Part shown: positions 27,971-37,593 of the stretch, piece by piece
Position numbering within the stretch: position 1 is the stretch's first letter
Layout of the letters: every line of letters begins with the position of its first letter
Translations under genes and position numbers: made by a program
NCBI RefSeq assembly: GCF_019898765.1
Contig: NZ_JAIOKB010000004.1
Span: 62,001-126,000 of the forward strand
Direction of reading: 5' to 3'
Source: Sphingomonas yunnanensis
Lineage (GTDB): Bacteria; Pseudomonadota; Alphaproteobacteria; Sphingomonadales; Sphingomonadaceae
DNA: 64,000 nucleotides
Notes under the pieces: generated by a model
What the model was told of the DNA's origin: nothing
Database searches by the model: none
The model's input: only the letters and a program-made list of their open reading frames with translations

Positions 27971-29776
27971 TCACGCCGCAGCGCGTTCGCCCGCGTCGTC
28001 GTTCGCCGCCGGGACGGTGAGCCCGCCGTCCGCTGCGAGCTGCGCGAAGGCGCCGCCGCGCGTGAGCAGCTCGTCGAAGCCGCCCTGCTCGACGATCCGG
28101 CCCTGGTCGAGCACCACGATCCGGTCGGCAGCGCGCACGGTCGAGAGGCGGTGCGCGATCACGAAGGTGGTGCGGCCCTGGCGCAGCCGCTCCAGGCTCT
28201 CCTGCAACCGCGCCTCGGTGGCGACGTCGAGCGCGCTGGTCGCCTCGTCGAGCAGCAGGATCGGCGCGTTCTTCAGCAGCGCGCGCGCGATCGCGATGCG
28301 CTGGCGCTCGCCGCCCGACAGGCCGGCGCCGCGGTCACCGACCGGGGTGGCGAAGCCCTGCGGCTTGCGCATGATGAAGTCGTACGCGCCGGCGATCCGC
28401 GCCGCGTCCTCGATCTGTTCCATCGTCGCGTCCGGGTTGCCCATCGCGATATTCTCCGCGATCGAGCGGTTGAACAGCCCGGCCTCCTGGAACACCACCC
28501 CGGTCGCGGCGCGCAGCGATGCGAGCGTCACGCCGCGGATGTCCTGCCCGTCAACCAGGATGCGGCCGCTCTCCGGATCATAGGTGCGCTGGAACAGGCT
28601 GAGCGCGGTCGACTTGCCCGAGCCGGTCGGGCCGACGATCGCGACCGTTTGGCCGGGCTCGACCTCGAAGCTGAGATCGCGCACCGCGCCCGAGCCGGTG
28701 GGATAGCGAAACGAGACATTCTCGAAGGTGACGCGGCCGTGTCGCACGGCGAGCGGCTGTGCATTGTCCGCCTCACCGATATGGCTCTGCTGGTCGAGCA
28801 CGTCGAAGAACTGGACCAGCGCGGGGAGGCGCTGCGCCTTGTCGACGATGAAGCTGGTGATCGTCTCGAGCCGCGCGATCAGCAGCGTGGCGAACCCGAC
28901 GAAGGAGACGACGTCACCGATCGTCGCCAACCCGCGCGACACCAGCGCCGCACCGAAGCCGAAGATCGAGACGATCGCGATCGACGAGGCGCCGCGCGTC
29001 AGCACCGCCGAGACCGCCCACCAGTTGAGCACCGGATATTGGGCGTGGAGCAGGTCGTGGAGCGAGCGACGCACGTTGCCGAGCTCGCCCGGCACGGCGA
29101 GGAAGCTCTGCAGCACCGTGACGTTGCCGAACAGGTCGCCGAGGTTGCCCGAGATGTCGGTGAACCGGTCTTCCACCTGCGCCTGGCCTGTCGAGGTATG
29201 GCGCATCACCACGACGTTGACCGCCGAGTAGACGACCATCAGCGCGACCAGCACCAGGGCCAGTCGCCAGTTGGTGGCGAGTGCGATCGGTAGCAGCACC
29301 AAGACGATCGCGAGGTTGGTGATCTGGTCGCGCAGCAGCGGCAGCCACAGGTTGAACAAAGCGTCGCAGCCCGAGATCATGATGCGCATGAGCCGGCCCG
29401 AGCGCGCCTGGGTGTGGAACGACGGTGGCAGCGCGAGCAGATGCTCGACGTAGGACGACATGGCGGTGAGGCGGCGGCGGTGCGCCATGCGATCGGCGAG
29501 CAGCGAGATGACGACGCTGGCGAGGAACACCGCGACGCTGATCCCGCACCACATCGCGACATAGCGCATCGGCCCCGCACCCGAGGTGAGCCCGTTGACC
29601 GCCTTGCCGAACAGCAGCGGCTCGCTGACCTGGAGCAGCGCCACGAGCAGGCCGGCGCCGATCAGCGAGCCGGCCTTGATCTTCTCGGGTCGCAGCAGCG
29701 CGAGGGCGCGGACGAAATACAGGTGCGAGCGCTTGGGCTCGACGTGCGGAAGGGGGGCGGACATGGGCAGGGCCAT
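27971..29776 (-). CDS. ABC exporter, fused permease/ATPase, NdvA/ChvA-like
   Basis: 601 residues. An N-terminal six-helix membrane domain (about 1-330) is followed by an ATPase with GPTGSGKST, LSGGERQRIAIARAL and ILLLDEATSALD. The opening EPLLFGKAVNGL segment and overall length resemble the glucan exporter NdvA/ChvA/Cgt, which moves cyclic beta-glucan to the periplasm. No glucan synthase is in view, so the substrate is inference from family likeness only; a general type-I ABC exporter is the alternative. Confidence 0.8.
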   Translation of the reverse strand: MALPMSAPLPHVEPKRSHLYFVRALALLRPEKIKAGSLIGAGLLVALLQVSEPLLFGKAVNGLTSGAGPMRYVAMWCGISVAVFLASVVISLLADRMAHRRRLTAMSSYVEHLLALPPSFHTQARSGRLMRIMISGCDALFNLWLPLLRDQITNLAIVLVLLPIALATNWRLALVLVALMVVYSAVNVVVMRHTSTGQAQVEDRFTDISGNLGDLFGNVTVLQSFLAVPGELGNVRRSLHDLLHAQYPVLNWWAVSAVLTRGASSIAIVSIFGFGAALVSRGLATIGDVVSFVGFATLLIARLETITSFIVDKAQRLPALVQFFDVLDQQSHIGEADNAQPLAVRHGRVTFENVSFRYPTGSGAVRDLSFEVEPGQTVAIVGPTGSGKSTALSLFQRTYDPESGRILVDGQDIRGVTLASLRAATGVVFQEAGLFNRSIAENIAMGNPDATMEQIEDAARIAGAYDFIMRKPQGFATPVGDRGAGLSGGERQRIAIARALLKNAPILLLDEATSALDVATEARLQESLERLRQGRTTFVIAHRLSTVRAADRIVVLDQGRIVEQGGFDELLTRGGAFAQLAADGGLTVPAANDDAGERAAA

Positions 29777-29959
29777 GATCGGTCTCGTCGCTGGAGCTGG
29801 AAAGGTGTTCCGCCGTCGCCGCTTGCTGATCGTTCGGAACGAGGTCCCTCTACGCCCGCGATGGTTAATGCTTGATGATGGAGCGCCAGAATGAGGCCTA
29901 TCATCGATGAGGCGATCGGATCGCGTGGAACTCTGTCGCCGCAGCGGATCTCATTTACC

Positions 29960-30132
29960 TCGTCATCCCCGCAGAGGCGGGGATCCAGACGCGCGAACGT
30001 CCGTGAGCAGAGGGCGCCGTTTGTCATGGACGACTCGGACGCGGGGCGATCCCGACCAGCCTACAGCGACGCCCGGCTTGCCCTCAAAGGTGGGATAGCG
30101 CGTCTGGATTCCCGCCTTCGCGGGAATGACGG
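29960..30132. repeat. REP-like inverted pair 2 in a 410-bp gene-free gap
   Basis: A unit at 29961-29993 (CGTCATCCCCGC hairpin followed by ATCCAGACGCG) and an almost identical unit in reverse at 30098-30132 face each other. They lie in the gap 29777-30186 between the NdvA-like and HlyD-like genes. Apart from these units and presumably the exporter promoter, I see no gene or other element in that gap. Confidence 0.75.
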
Positions 30133-30186
30133 AAAAAGGGCGGGCACGGGTGCGTGACAGGAGCGCGCCGGCCCCTTCGCACGACC

Positions 30187-31527
30187 TCAATGCTCGCGGA
30201 ACGAGGCCCAGAAGCCACCCACTAGCGGCTCCACCGCATAGTCGAGCGCGGTGCGCTTGCGCAGCGGGATCAGCACCTGCGCGGGCATGCCGGCGCGCAG
30301 CTGGAAGTCCTTACCGCGGAAGCTGGACAGCAGCCGCAGCTGCGACGGCGGCACCACCACCTCGCCAGTGAAATAGCTGCGTCCGGTCTTCTCGTCGGTG
30401 AAGCTGTCCGCCGACAGGCGCGTCAGCTCGCCGGTCAGCTCGGGCAGGTCGCGCTCGTGCAGGCTGGGGAACTTGACCAGCGTCTTCTGGCCGACGTTGA
30501 GGTCGTCGGCGTCGTCGGGCGAGATGCGCGCCTGGATGCGCAGCGGGGTGCGCTCGGGCACCACGTCCATCAGCTTCTGCCCCGGCGCGATCACGCCGCC
30601 GGGCGTGAACACCGTGAGCCCCACCACCGCGCCGGTCGCGGGCGAGCGGATCTCGGTGCGCGCGAGCTGGTCGCGCGCCGCGCCTAGCTTGGGCAGCACG
30701 TCGCCGAGCTTGGTCTCGACGTCGCGCAGGTCCGCCGCAGTGCGCTCGCTGAAGGTGCGCTCGGCCTCGAGTCGCTCGATCTGGCTCTCGCGCGCGGCCT
30801 CGCGCGTCTGCGCCACGCTGGCGGCATATTGGCCGCGCTGGCCCCGCAGCTCGGCGCGCATCCGCTCCAGCTCGCGCAGGCGGGTCTGCGAGACGAACCC
30901 CTTGGCGGCGACGGGGCGCAGCGCGTCGAGCTGCGAGTCGAGCAGCTTCAACTGCTCCTGCGCCGAGGTGACCTGCTCGCCGTAGCCGCGACCCTGCTCA
31001 CGCGACTGAGCGCCGCGCTGGCCGAGCGCGTCGCGCTGCGCCGACAGGGTGGCGGTACGCGCGCGCAGCTCGGTCTGCTGGAGCCGCATCGCCAGCGCGA
31101 TCTCGGGCTTGTCCTCCTCGGGCATGGCGGCGAACTCGACCGGCACCGCGATCTGACCCTGACCGAGTTGCTCGGCCTGGAGCCGCGCGCGCTGTGCCAG
31201 CAGCCGGATCGCCTGCGACGCGAGCGCGCGCTCGGTGGCGCGCACCTCGGGCGAGGCGAGTCGGATCAGCAGCTGGCCGCGCCGGACGCGCTCGCCCTCG
31301 CGGACGAGGATGGTCTGCACGACGCCGCCGTCGCGGTGCTGCACCGTCTGGCGCTGGCCCGAGACCTGGAGCACGCCCTCGGCATAGGCCGCGGCGTCGA
31401 GCCGCGCGAACGCGGCCCAGCCGAGGAACAGCACGAAGAACAGTACCGCGATCACGACGCCGGTGCGGATGTCGCGGCGCGGGTCGGCGGGCAGGTGGAC
31501 GGTGTCGGTGATCGGCAGGCTGGCCAT
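30187..31527 (-). CDS. Type I secretion membrane-fusion protein (HlyD/PrtE family)
   Basis: 446 residues. A cytoplasmic N-terminus and one membrane helix (VVIAVLFFVLFLGWAAF, about 24-40) precede a periplasmic part with a barrel-sandwich start (TVQHRDGGVVQTILVREGERVRRGQLLIRL) and a long coiled coil (about 110-290). The end (AGMPAQVLIPLRKRTALDY) is characteristic of PrtE/HasE adaptors. It starts one base after the ATPase gene. It links the inner-membrane ABC protein to a TolC-like channel, which is not encoded nearby. Confidence 0.9.
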   Translation of the reverse strand: MASLPITDTVHLPADPRRDIRTGVVIAVLFFVLFLGWAAFARLDAAAYAEGVLQVSGQRQTVQHRDGGVVQTILVREGERVRRGQLLIRLASPEVRATERALASQAIRLLAQRARLQAEQLGQGQIAVPVEFAAMPEEDKPEIALAMRLQQTELRARTATLSAQRDALGQRGAQSREQGRGYGEQVTSAQEQLKLLDSQLDALRPVAAKGFVSQTRLRELERMRAELRGQRGQYAASVAQTREAARESQIERLEAERTFSERTAADLRDVETKLGDVLPKLGAARDQLARTEIRSPATGAVVGLTVFTPGGVIAPGQKLMDVVPERTPLRIQARISPDDADDLNVGQKTLVKFPSLHERDLPELTGELTRLSADSFTDEKTGRSYFTGEVVVPPSQLRLLSSFRGKDFQLRAGMPAQVLIPLRKRTALDYAVEPLVGGFWASFREH

Positions 31528-31528
31528 G

Positions 31529-33295
31529 TCAGGCGCTCGCGGCGGGAGTGGGGAGGTCGGCGGCGGGGGCGGGAGCGGCCCCGCCGGCGGGAACGGTGCG
31601 CAGCTTTGGCGGCGCGATGCGCTGGAGCACCTCGTCGCGCGGGCCGAAGAGCTCGACCCGGCCGCCGCGCATCAGCAGCAGTTTGTCCACCACGGGCAGG
31701 ATGCCGAGCTTATGGCTGACCACCAGGATGGTGTGGCCGGCGCGCTTATAGTGATCGATCGCGGCGAGCAGCGCGGCGTCGCCCTCCGAGTCGAGGTGGG
31801 CGTTGGGCTCGTCGAGCACCAGCAGCGCCGGGTCGCCGTACATGGCGCGCGCCAGCGCGACTCGCTGCGCCTGGCCGGCGGAGAGGCCGCGCCCGCCGGG
31901 CTTGAGCAGATGGTCGAAGCCGTTCGGGAGCCGTTGCACCAGCTCGCGCGCGCGGGCGCGCTCGGTCGCGGCGATCGCGGCGGCGTCCAGCGCTGCGCTC
32001 TCCTCGCCCAGCTCGCCGCGGAAACGCGCGATGTTCTCCTTGATCGTGCCCGCGAACAGCGTCGGCTCCTGCGGCAGGTAGCCGACGTGCGCGGCGAGCC
32101 GCTCCGGATCCCAGTCGCCGAGATCGGCGCCGTCGATCCGCACGCGCCCGCGGTCAGGGCGGACCGCGCCAGCGATGATCCGCGCCAGCGTCGACTTGCC
32201 CGCGCCGCTCGGGCCGATCATCGCCACCACCTCGCCCGGCGCGATCTGGAGCGTGACGTCGGAGACGATCGTGCCGTCGCGCGTGTCGTTGAGCAGCGTC
32301 ACGCCCTCCAGCGCGATCGCGCCCCGCGGGGCGGGCAGCAGGGTCGCGGGCGCGGCGTGCTGCGTCTCGATCAGCAGCTTGTCGAGTCGGCGATAGCTGC
32401 CGAACGCCTGCGCGATGCCCTTCCAGCCGCCGATCAGCTGCTCGATCGGCGCGAGCGCGCGCGCGATCAGGAAGGAGGAGGCGAAGATCGCCCCCGCCGA
32501 GATCTGATTATCGATCGCCAGCAGCGCGCCCAGTCCAAGCGCCAGACTCTGCAGGGCGAGACGGACGAATTTGGTCGCCGTAAGATAGTTGCCGCCGGTG
32601 AAGCCCGCCGCGGTCTGCTGCGCCAGCATCGCCTCGCGCAGCCGCAGCTGGCGCGCCACCATCGCACGGCGCATGCCGAGCGCGCGCACCGCCTCAGCGC
32701 CGCCGAGCATCGCCTCCTGGCTGGCATAGCTGTTGGCGGCAGAGATTTGCGCGCGCTCCAGTGCCGTCCTGGTGGCGCGCTCGTTGCGCCACGCCAGGAT
32801 CGGCAGGATCGTACCGCCCGCCAGCGCCACCGCGCCGATCGCGGGATGCACCAGGAAGCATACGAAGATGTAGATCGGCGTCCAGGGCGCGTCGAACAGC
32901 GCGAGCACGCCCGCGCCGCTCAGCGTCTGGCGCAGCGTGTCGAATTCGCGCAGCGCCTGGCGGGCGATCGGCAGGTCGGGCCGGCCGAGCGTCGAGTCGA
33001 GCAGCGCCGGCGCCAGCGCGGCGTCGAGCTGCACGCCGGCGCGCACGAGCAGTCGCGTGCGGACGCGGTCGAGCAGCGACAGCGTCACCAGCGCGAACAG
33101 CAGCACCAGCGTCAGGAACAATAGCGTGAGCTGGCCCTGAGTCGGCACCACCCGGTCGTAGACCTGGAGCATGTACAGGGTCGGTGCGATGTAGAGTATG
33201 TTGACGAGAGCGCTGAATCCGAAGGCCGCCGCGATATGGCGGCGGCACAGCGCCACGGCACGGCGCATCGGACTGTCGGCGGCAGGATCGATCAT
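31529..33295 (-). CDS. Type I secretion permease/ATPase (PrtD/HasD family)
   Basis: 588 residues from the ATG at 33295 (GGAG eight bases upstream); an ATG at 33325 would add ten residues but has no ribosome site. The membrane domain begins FSALVNILYIAPTLYMLQVYDRVVPTQ, a hallmark of the PrtD group. The ATPase has GPSGAGKST, LSAGQAQRVALARA and LLVLDEPNAHLD. It lacks the peptidase-like N-terminal domain of bacteriocin exporters, so it should export an unprocessed protein with a C-terminal signal. No RTX or HasA-like substrate gene is adjacent. Confidence 0.9.
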   Translation of the reverse strand: MIDPAADSPMRRAVALCRRHIAAAFGFSALVNILYIAPTLYMLQVYDRVVPTQGQLTLLFLTLVLLFALVTLSLLDRVRTRLLVRAGVQLDAALAPALLDSTLGRPDLPIARQALREFDTLRQTLSGAGVLALFDAPWTPIYIFVCFLVHPAIGAVALAGGTILPILAWRNERATRTALERAQISAANSYASQEAMLGGAEAVRALGMRRAMVARQLRLREAMLAQQTAAGFTGGNYLTATKFVRLALQSLALGLGALLAIDNQISAGAIFASSFLIARALAPIEQLIGGWKGIAQAFGSYRRLDKLLIETQHAAPATLLPAPRGAIALEGVTLLNDTRDGTIVSDVTLQIAPGEVVAMIGPSGAGKSTLARIIAGAVRPDRGRVRIDGADLGDWDPERLAAHVGYLPQEPTLFAGTIKENIARFRGELGEESAALDAAAIAATERARARELVQRLPNGFDHLLKPGGRGLSAGQAQRVALARAMYGDPALLVLDEPNAHLDSEGDAALLAAIDHYKRAGHTILVVSHKLGILPVVDKLLLMRGGRVELFGPRDEVLQRIAPPKLRTVPAGGAAPAPAADLPTPAASA

Positions 33296-33363
33296 TCGTC
33301 GCGCTCCACGGGATGAGCGCACCATCGCCGATTTTGGTTAACGACGCTATAACTCCGGCGCCC

Positions 33364-35649
33364 TCACCACGCGTAGCGCACTGTGCCCACCACCGTCCGT
33401 GATGCGCCATAGTAACAGCTGTTGTTGAAGAAGCAGCTGGCGATATGGCGCGTGTCAAACAGGTTGCTGGCGTTGACGCTGAGGCTCAGCCCGTCCCAGC
33501 GGCGATCGATCGCGCCGAGGTCATAGCCGAGCAGCGCGTCCGCCAGCACATAGCCCGGCGAGTCGAAGCGCTCGACGACCGTGGCATTGTTCCGGACATA
33601 GCTCGCGGTGCCGTCCGACTCCCCGACGTATCGTACGCCGCCGCCGATCGTCAGCCCGCCGAGCGCGCCGGCGACCGAGTCGCCCAGATCCCAGGAGAGG
33701 AAGCTCGACGCGCTCCACCGCGGCACCCCGAGCGGGCGCGTGCCGGTGACGCCGGCGAGCTGGCCGCCGCTGCCGACCGCGACGGTGCCGCTGGTGACGA
33801 GCGGGTCGGTGTAGCTCCCCGCCACGACGACGGTGACGCCGGGCGCCACCTCGCCGCGACCGTCGAGCTCGATGCCGCGCACCTTGACCTCGCCGACCTG
33901 GATCTGGAAGTTCGGGCGCGACGGGTCGGCGACGGGCACGTTCTGCCGGCGCAGGTCGAAGGCGGAGAGCGTGAACAGCGCCTCGGTGCCGCGCGGCTGG
34001 AACTTGAGCCCGGCCTCATATTGGCGCCCGGTGACCGGCACGAAGGCCGTTCCCTCGAAGGTGGCGCCGGTCTGCGGCTCGAAGCTCTCGGCATAGCTGG
34101 CGAACGGCGCCACGCCCCACCTGGTCTCGTACAACGCGCCGAGGCGCGCGGTGAAGGCTGTCTGCGACGAGCGCGTCACCGCGCCGCTGGTGCGGTTGCG
34201 CGTGAGCTGGTCGTACCAGTCCCATCGCCCGCTCGCGATCAGGTTGAGCCCGCCGAGCGTCATCTGGTCCTGCAGATAGGCGCCGGTCTGATCGATGCGG
34301 CGGAAGTTGCGCGTCTGCGTCAGCGCGAATCTGGGCAGGGTGCCGCCGTAGCGCGGCGCGAACAGGTCGAAGTCGCTGATGCTCGTGGTGGGATCGCTGG
34401 TCTCGCCGGTGAGGAAGCCCTGGTCGTTGCGCCCTTCGTTGTGCGCATAGTCGAGCCCGGCGAGCACGACATGACGCACCGGCCCGGTGGCGAGCTCGGC
34501 GGCGAGCCGATTGTCGAGCGTGATCGTGCGGAAGCGCTCGTCCGATCCGCCGCCGCCGCGCACGATCGTCGCGAAATCGGTGCCGCGCGCCGCGCCGGCA
34601 CCGATGGTGCGGAACGCCGAGAGGTAGATCTGGCGATAGTGGAGGTCGACGTCATAATAGCGCGCGTTGGTCGTCCAGGTCAGCGCGTCCGACAGGCGGT
34701 GGCGGAACAGCAGCGTCGCCGACTTCTGCTTGCGGTCGAACGCCTCATAGCCCGGCTCGGAGACGTTGAGGTCGACCGGCAGCGTGCCGAGGGGATTGGG
34801 CAGCGCCGAGCCATAGGCCGGCACGCCGCTGTAGGACGCGGCATCGGGGTCGCGCTGGTAGCTCAGGATCAGCGTCACGCTGGTCCGATCGTCGGGCGTG
34901 AAGGTCAGCATCGGGCGCGCGTAATAGCGGCGGTTGCGGGTGTAGCGCAGGAAGCCGTCGCTGCGCTCGCCGCCGGCGATCACGCGGAACTGCCAGCGAC
35001 CGTCGCGGTCGAGCGGCTGGTTGAGGTCGATCGCCGTGCGCAGCAGGTCGAAATTGCCGCCGGCCAGCTCGATCCGCCCGCCCGCCTCGGCATAGGGGAG
35101 CTTGCTCGTCAGGTTGATGAGCCCGCCTGGCGTGCCGCTGCCGTAGAGGACCGAGGCCGGGCCCTTGATGACGTCGACCGACTCGGCCAGGTGGAAGTCG
35201 GTCTGCGGGCTCGAATACACGCCGCCCTGCTGGCGCATGCCGTCCATGAAGACAGCGGGCGTGAAGCCGCGCAGGAAGAGCTGGTCATAGCGCGTCGCCA
35301 CGTTGCCGCGCTGGTTGGGTGCGACGCCCGCGACATAGCCGAGCGCCTGGTTGATCGACAGCGCGTTGCGGCGCGTGAGCTCGTCGTCGTCGATCACGGT
35401 GACGGTCTGCGGCAGCGCGATCAGCGGCGTGTCTGTCTTGGCGCCGGTGCGCCCGTCGCGCCGCGCGCGCTCGCCGGTGACGAGGATGTCGTCGCGCTCG
35501 CTTGAGTCGTCCGCGGAAGCGTCGGCGCGCGCGAGCGGCTCGACGACCGCGAGATCGGCGAAGGGCCGCGCCAGCGCGGGTGCGGCGGTCAGCGCGATAC
35601 CGCCGGCGAGCGTCGACGCGAGTAGCCGAACGGTGCGCTTGTTGTTCAT
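33364..35649 (-). CDS. TonB-dependent siderophore receptor (FhuA/FcuA type)
   Basis: 761 residues from the ATG at 35649 (AGGGG upstream), chosen because it begins the signal peptide ending APALA. A DILVTGERA TonB box precedes the siderophore-type plug (TPLIALPQTVTVIDDDELTRR, FLRGFTPAVFMDGMRQQGG, GPASVLYGSGTPGGLINLTSK). The last strand ends VVGTVRYAW. It should import a ferric siderophore. The divergent DUF3649-PepSY-DUF3325 genes support a role in iron. A Fur-like dyad lies just upstream. Confidence 0.92.
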   Translation of the reverse strand: MNNKRTVRLLASTLAGGIALTAAPALARPFADLAVVEPLARADASADDSSERDDILVTGERARRDGRTGAKTDTPLIALPQTVTVIDDDELTRRNALSINQALGYVAGVAPNQRGNVATRYDQLFLRGFTPAVFMDGMRQQGGVYSSPQTDFHLAESVDVIKGPASVLYGSGTPGGLINLTSKLPYAEAGGRIELAGGNFDLLRTAIDLNQPLDRDGRWQFRVIAGGERSDGFLRYTRNRRYYARPMLTFTPDDRTSVTLILSYQRDPDAASYSGVPAYGSALPNPLGTLPVDLNVSEPGYEAFDRKQKSATLLFRHRLSDALTWTTNARYYDVDLHYRQIYLSAFRTIGAGAARGTDFATIVRGGGGSDERFRTITLDNRLAAELATGPVRHVVLAGLDYAHNEGRNDQGFLTGETSDPTTSISDFDLFAPRYGGTLPRFALTQTRNFRRIDQTGAYLQDQMTLGGLNLIASGRWDWYDQLTRNRTSGAVTRSSQTAFTARLGALYETRWGVAPFASYAESFEPQTGATFEGTAFVPVTGRQYEAGLKFQPRGTEALFTLSAFDLRRQNVPVADPSRPNFQIQVGEVKVRGIELDGRGEVAPGVTVVVAGSYTDPLVTSGTVAVGSGGQLAGVTGTRPLGVPRWSASSFLSWDLGDSVAGALGGLTIGGGVRYVGESDGTASYVRNNATVVERFDSPGYVLADALLGYDLGAIDRRWDGLSLSVNASNLFDTRHIASCFFNNSCYYGASRTVVGTVRYAW

Positions 35650-35669
35650 GATGACCCCTAATTTCGCTA

Positions 35670-35686
35670 TTGCTAGTGACTCGCAA
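35670..35686. promoter_or_regulatory. Imperfect dyad upstream of the siderophore receptor, possible Fur site
   Basis: On the receptor strand it reads TTGCGAGTCACTAGCAA: arms TTGCxAGT and ACTxGCAA with a single mismatched pair. It lies 21-37 bases before the receptor ATG and 46 before the divergent iron cluster. Alphaproteobacterial Fur boxes often have TTGC/GCAA outer arms. The assignment rests on this likeness and the iron context. Confidence 0.45.
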
Positions 35687-35731
35687 AGACCGCTATAAGC
35701 CATCGGGCGACAGGGCAAGGGGAAAGGTCGA

Positions 35732-36049
35732 ATGCTGATGCAGCGAGGGGAGATGCCGCGACGCCGGGTGCTGATCCGCCCCGCCGCGCTCGCCATGCTC
35801 GCGCGCTGCATCACCGCGCTGCTGGGCGGCTATGCCGCCACCGCGGCACTGGTGAGTCTCGTGTCGCGGCTGCTGCCGCTGTCGCGGGCGGAGGCGACGG
35901 CCTGGGGCATGATCACCAGCTTCCTGGTCTATTCGGTGATCGGCCTGTGGTGCTTCCACGAGCCCAAGCTGGTGCGCGTCGCGGCGCTGGTGTGGGGCGT
36001 CGCGCTAGTCGGTGGCGGGACGATCTGGCTGATCGGCGCGCGCGCGTGA
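35732..36049 (+). CDS. DUF3649-type small membrane protein of the iron cluster
   Basis: 105 residues with three membrane helices and a basic N-terminus. It resembles the small DUF3649 proteins, sometimes labelled iron transporters, that precede PepSY-domain proteins. The ATG at 35732 follows GGAAAGG; an ATG at 35753 is an alternative. Its stop overlaps the GTG start of the PepSY gene (GTGA), so the two are probably made together. Its precise function is unknown. Confidence 0.75.
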   Translation: MLMQRGEMPRRRVLIRPAALAMLARCITALLGGYAATAALVSLVSRLLPLSRAEATAWGMITSFLVYSVIGLWCFHEPKLVRVAALVWGVALVGGGTIWLIGARA

Positions 36050-37593
36050 CTCGCTCGCTGCGGCAGTCGATGGCGTGGATACACGGCTGGCTCGGCCTGC
36101 TCGCGGGCTGGATCCTGTTCGCCATGTTCCTCACTGGCACCGCGAGCTATTTTCGCCCCGAGATCACGCAGTGGATGCAGCCCGAGCAGCCCGCCAACCG
36201 CCTGAGCGGGTCGGCGGCGGCACAATCGGCGGTGCGCTACCTCTCGCGTGTCGGGGTCGGCGACGAGCAATGGTACATCTATCTGCCCGACGACCGCACC
36301 GCGACCACGCGCGTCTTCGCGATTCCCGGCGCCGAGGCAAAGCCCGCCAAGCGTCGGCGCCCACCAGAGCTGGAGCTCGACCCGCGCAGCGGCGAGCCGA
36401 TCCACGCGCGCGAGACCCGCGGCGGCGAGCATTTCTACCGCTTCCACTTCCAGCTTCAGCTGCCGCATCCCTGGGGGCGCTGGCTCGCTGGGCTGTGCGC
36501 GATGTTCATGCTCGGCGCGATCGTCTCGGGCGTGGTGACGCACAAGCGCATCTTCGCCGACTTCTTCACGCTGCGCTGGAACAAGGGGCAGCGCAGCTGG
36601 CTCGACGCCCATAATGTCTCGGCGGTGCTCGCGCTGCCCTACCACGCGATGATCACCTACACCGGGTTGATGACGCTGGTGCTGATGTACATGCCCTGGC
36701 CGATCACCGCCAATTACCAGCAGCCCGAGGACTTTAGCAAAGAAGCTTATGGCTATGTCTTCGACGACAAGGCGAGCGGCCGCGCCGCGCCGTTGGTCGC
36801 CGTGGCACCGCTGATCACTGACGCCGAGCGCCGGCTCGGCCAGCGCGCGCAGCGGGTCGTGGTCCGCTTCCCCGGCGACGCCGCGGCGACCGTGGCGGTC
36901 GCGTCGGGCGGGGCGAGCGGTCTCAACGCGCGCGGCGGCACCGTGACCTATGCGGGCGCGACCGGTCGCGTGACCGCGGCGGACGTCGGCGCCGGGCCGG
37001 CGCTGTCCACCGCCGGGGTCATGCTGGGGCTGCACACCGCGCAGTTCGCCGCGCCGGCGCTGCGCTGGCTGTTGTTCGCGCTCGGGCTCACGGGAGCGGC
37101 GATGGTCGGCACCGGCCTGCTGCTCTGGACCGCGGCGCGACGCCGGCCGAACGCCGCGCCGTTCCTGGGGCTACAGCTGGTCGAGCGGCTCAACATCGCC
37201 GCGATCGCCGCGCTGCCGATCGGCATGGCGAGCTATCTGCTGGCCAACCGGTTGATCCCCGCCACGGCGGCGGGCCGCGCCGACACCGAGGTTGCAACGA
37301 TGTTCTACGCCTGGGGCGGTGCCGCGCTGCTTCAGCTGGCGCGCCCGGCCAGACGCGCCTGGTGCGAGCTGTTCGCGCTGGGGGCGCTGCTGTTCGGCGC
37401 GATCCCGTTCGTCAACGCGGCGACGACCGACCGCGGCTTCGTCGCCTCGATGCGCGCCGGCGACGGTCTGTTCGTCGGCTTCGACGTGGCGATGCTGGCG
37501 ATCGCGGCGCTGCTCGCCGCGGCGGCGTGGAGCGCCGGGCGCGAGCGGAAGGTGAAGACACGCAGGAAGGTGGGGGAATTGGCGCATGTGTGA
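36046..37593 (+). CDS. PepSY-associated membrane protein (siderophore-reductase-like)
   Basis: 515 residues. It opens with the helix WIHGWLGLLAGWILFAMFLTGTASYF and the motif FRPEITQWMQP that define PepSY-TM proteins, has PepSY-like periplasmic segments and ends with a cluster of helices. Members next to siderophore receptors are thought to reduce ferric siderophores in the periplasm, with conserved histidines (e.g. HFYRFHFQLQLPH, TLxAHN-like region near LDAHNVSAVLALPYH) as likely haem ligands. The GTG start at 36046 overlaps the preceding stop. Confidence 0.85.
   Translation: MTRSLRQSMAWIHGWLGLLAGWILFAMFLTGTASYFRPEITQWMQPEQPANRLSGSAAAQSAVRYLSRVGVGDEQWYIYLPDDRTATTRVFAIPGAEAKPAKRRRPPELELDPRSGEPIHARETRGGEHFYRFHFQLQLPHPWGRWLAGLCAMFMLGAIVSGVVTHKRIFADFFTLRWNKGQRSWLDAHNVSAVLALPYHAMITYTGLMTLVLMYMPWPITANYQQPEDFSKEAYGYVFDDKASGRAAPLVAVAPLITDAERRLGQRAQRVVVRFPGDAAATVAVASGGASGLNARGGTVTYAGATGRVTAADVGAGPALSTAGVMLGLHTAQFAAPALRWLLFALGLTGAAMVGTGLLLWTAARRRPNAAPFLGLQLVERLNIAAIAALPIGMASYLLANRLIPATAAGRADTEVATMFYAWGGAALLQLARPARRAWCELFALGALLFGAIPFVNAATTDRGFVASMRAGDGLFVGFDVAMLAIAALLAAAAWSAGRERKVKTRRKVGELAHV

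Noticed and set aside
29777..30186. Possible small RNA or gene in the gap upstream of the NdvA-like gene
   Set aside because: Only REP-like hairpins are evident; no promoter-terminator pair or conserved frame could be supported.
33445..35505. A 686-codon plus-strand frame opposite the siderophore receptor
   Set aside because: Same antisense shadow effect; no domain, signal peptide or ribosome site.
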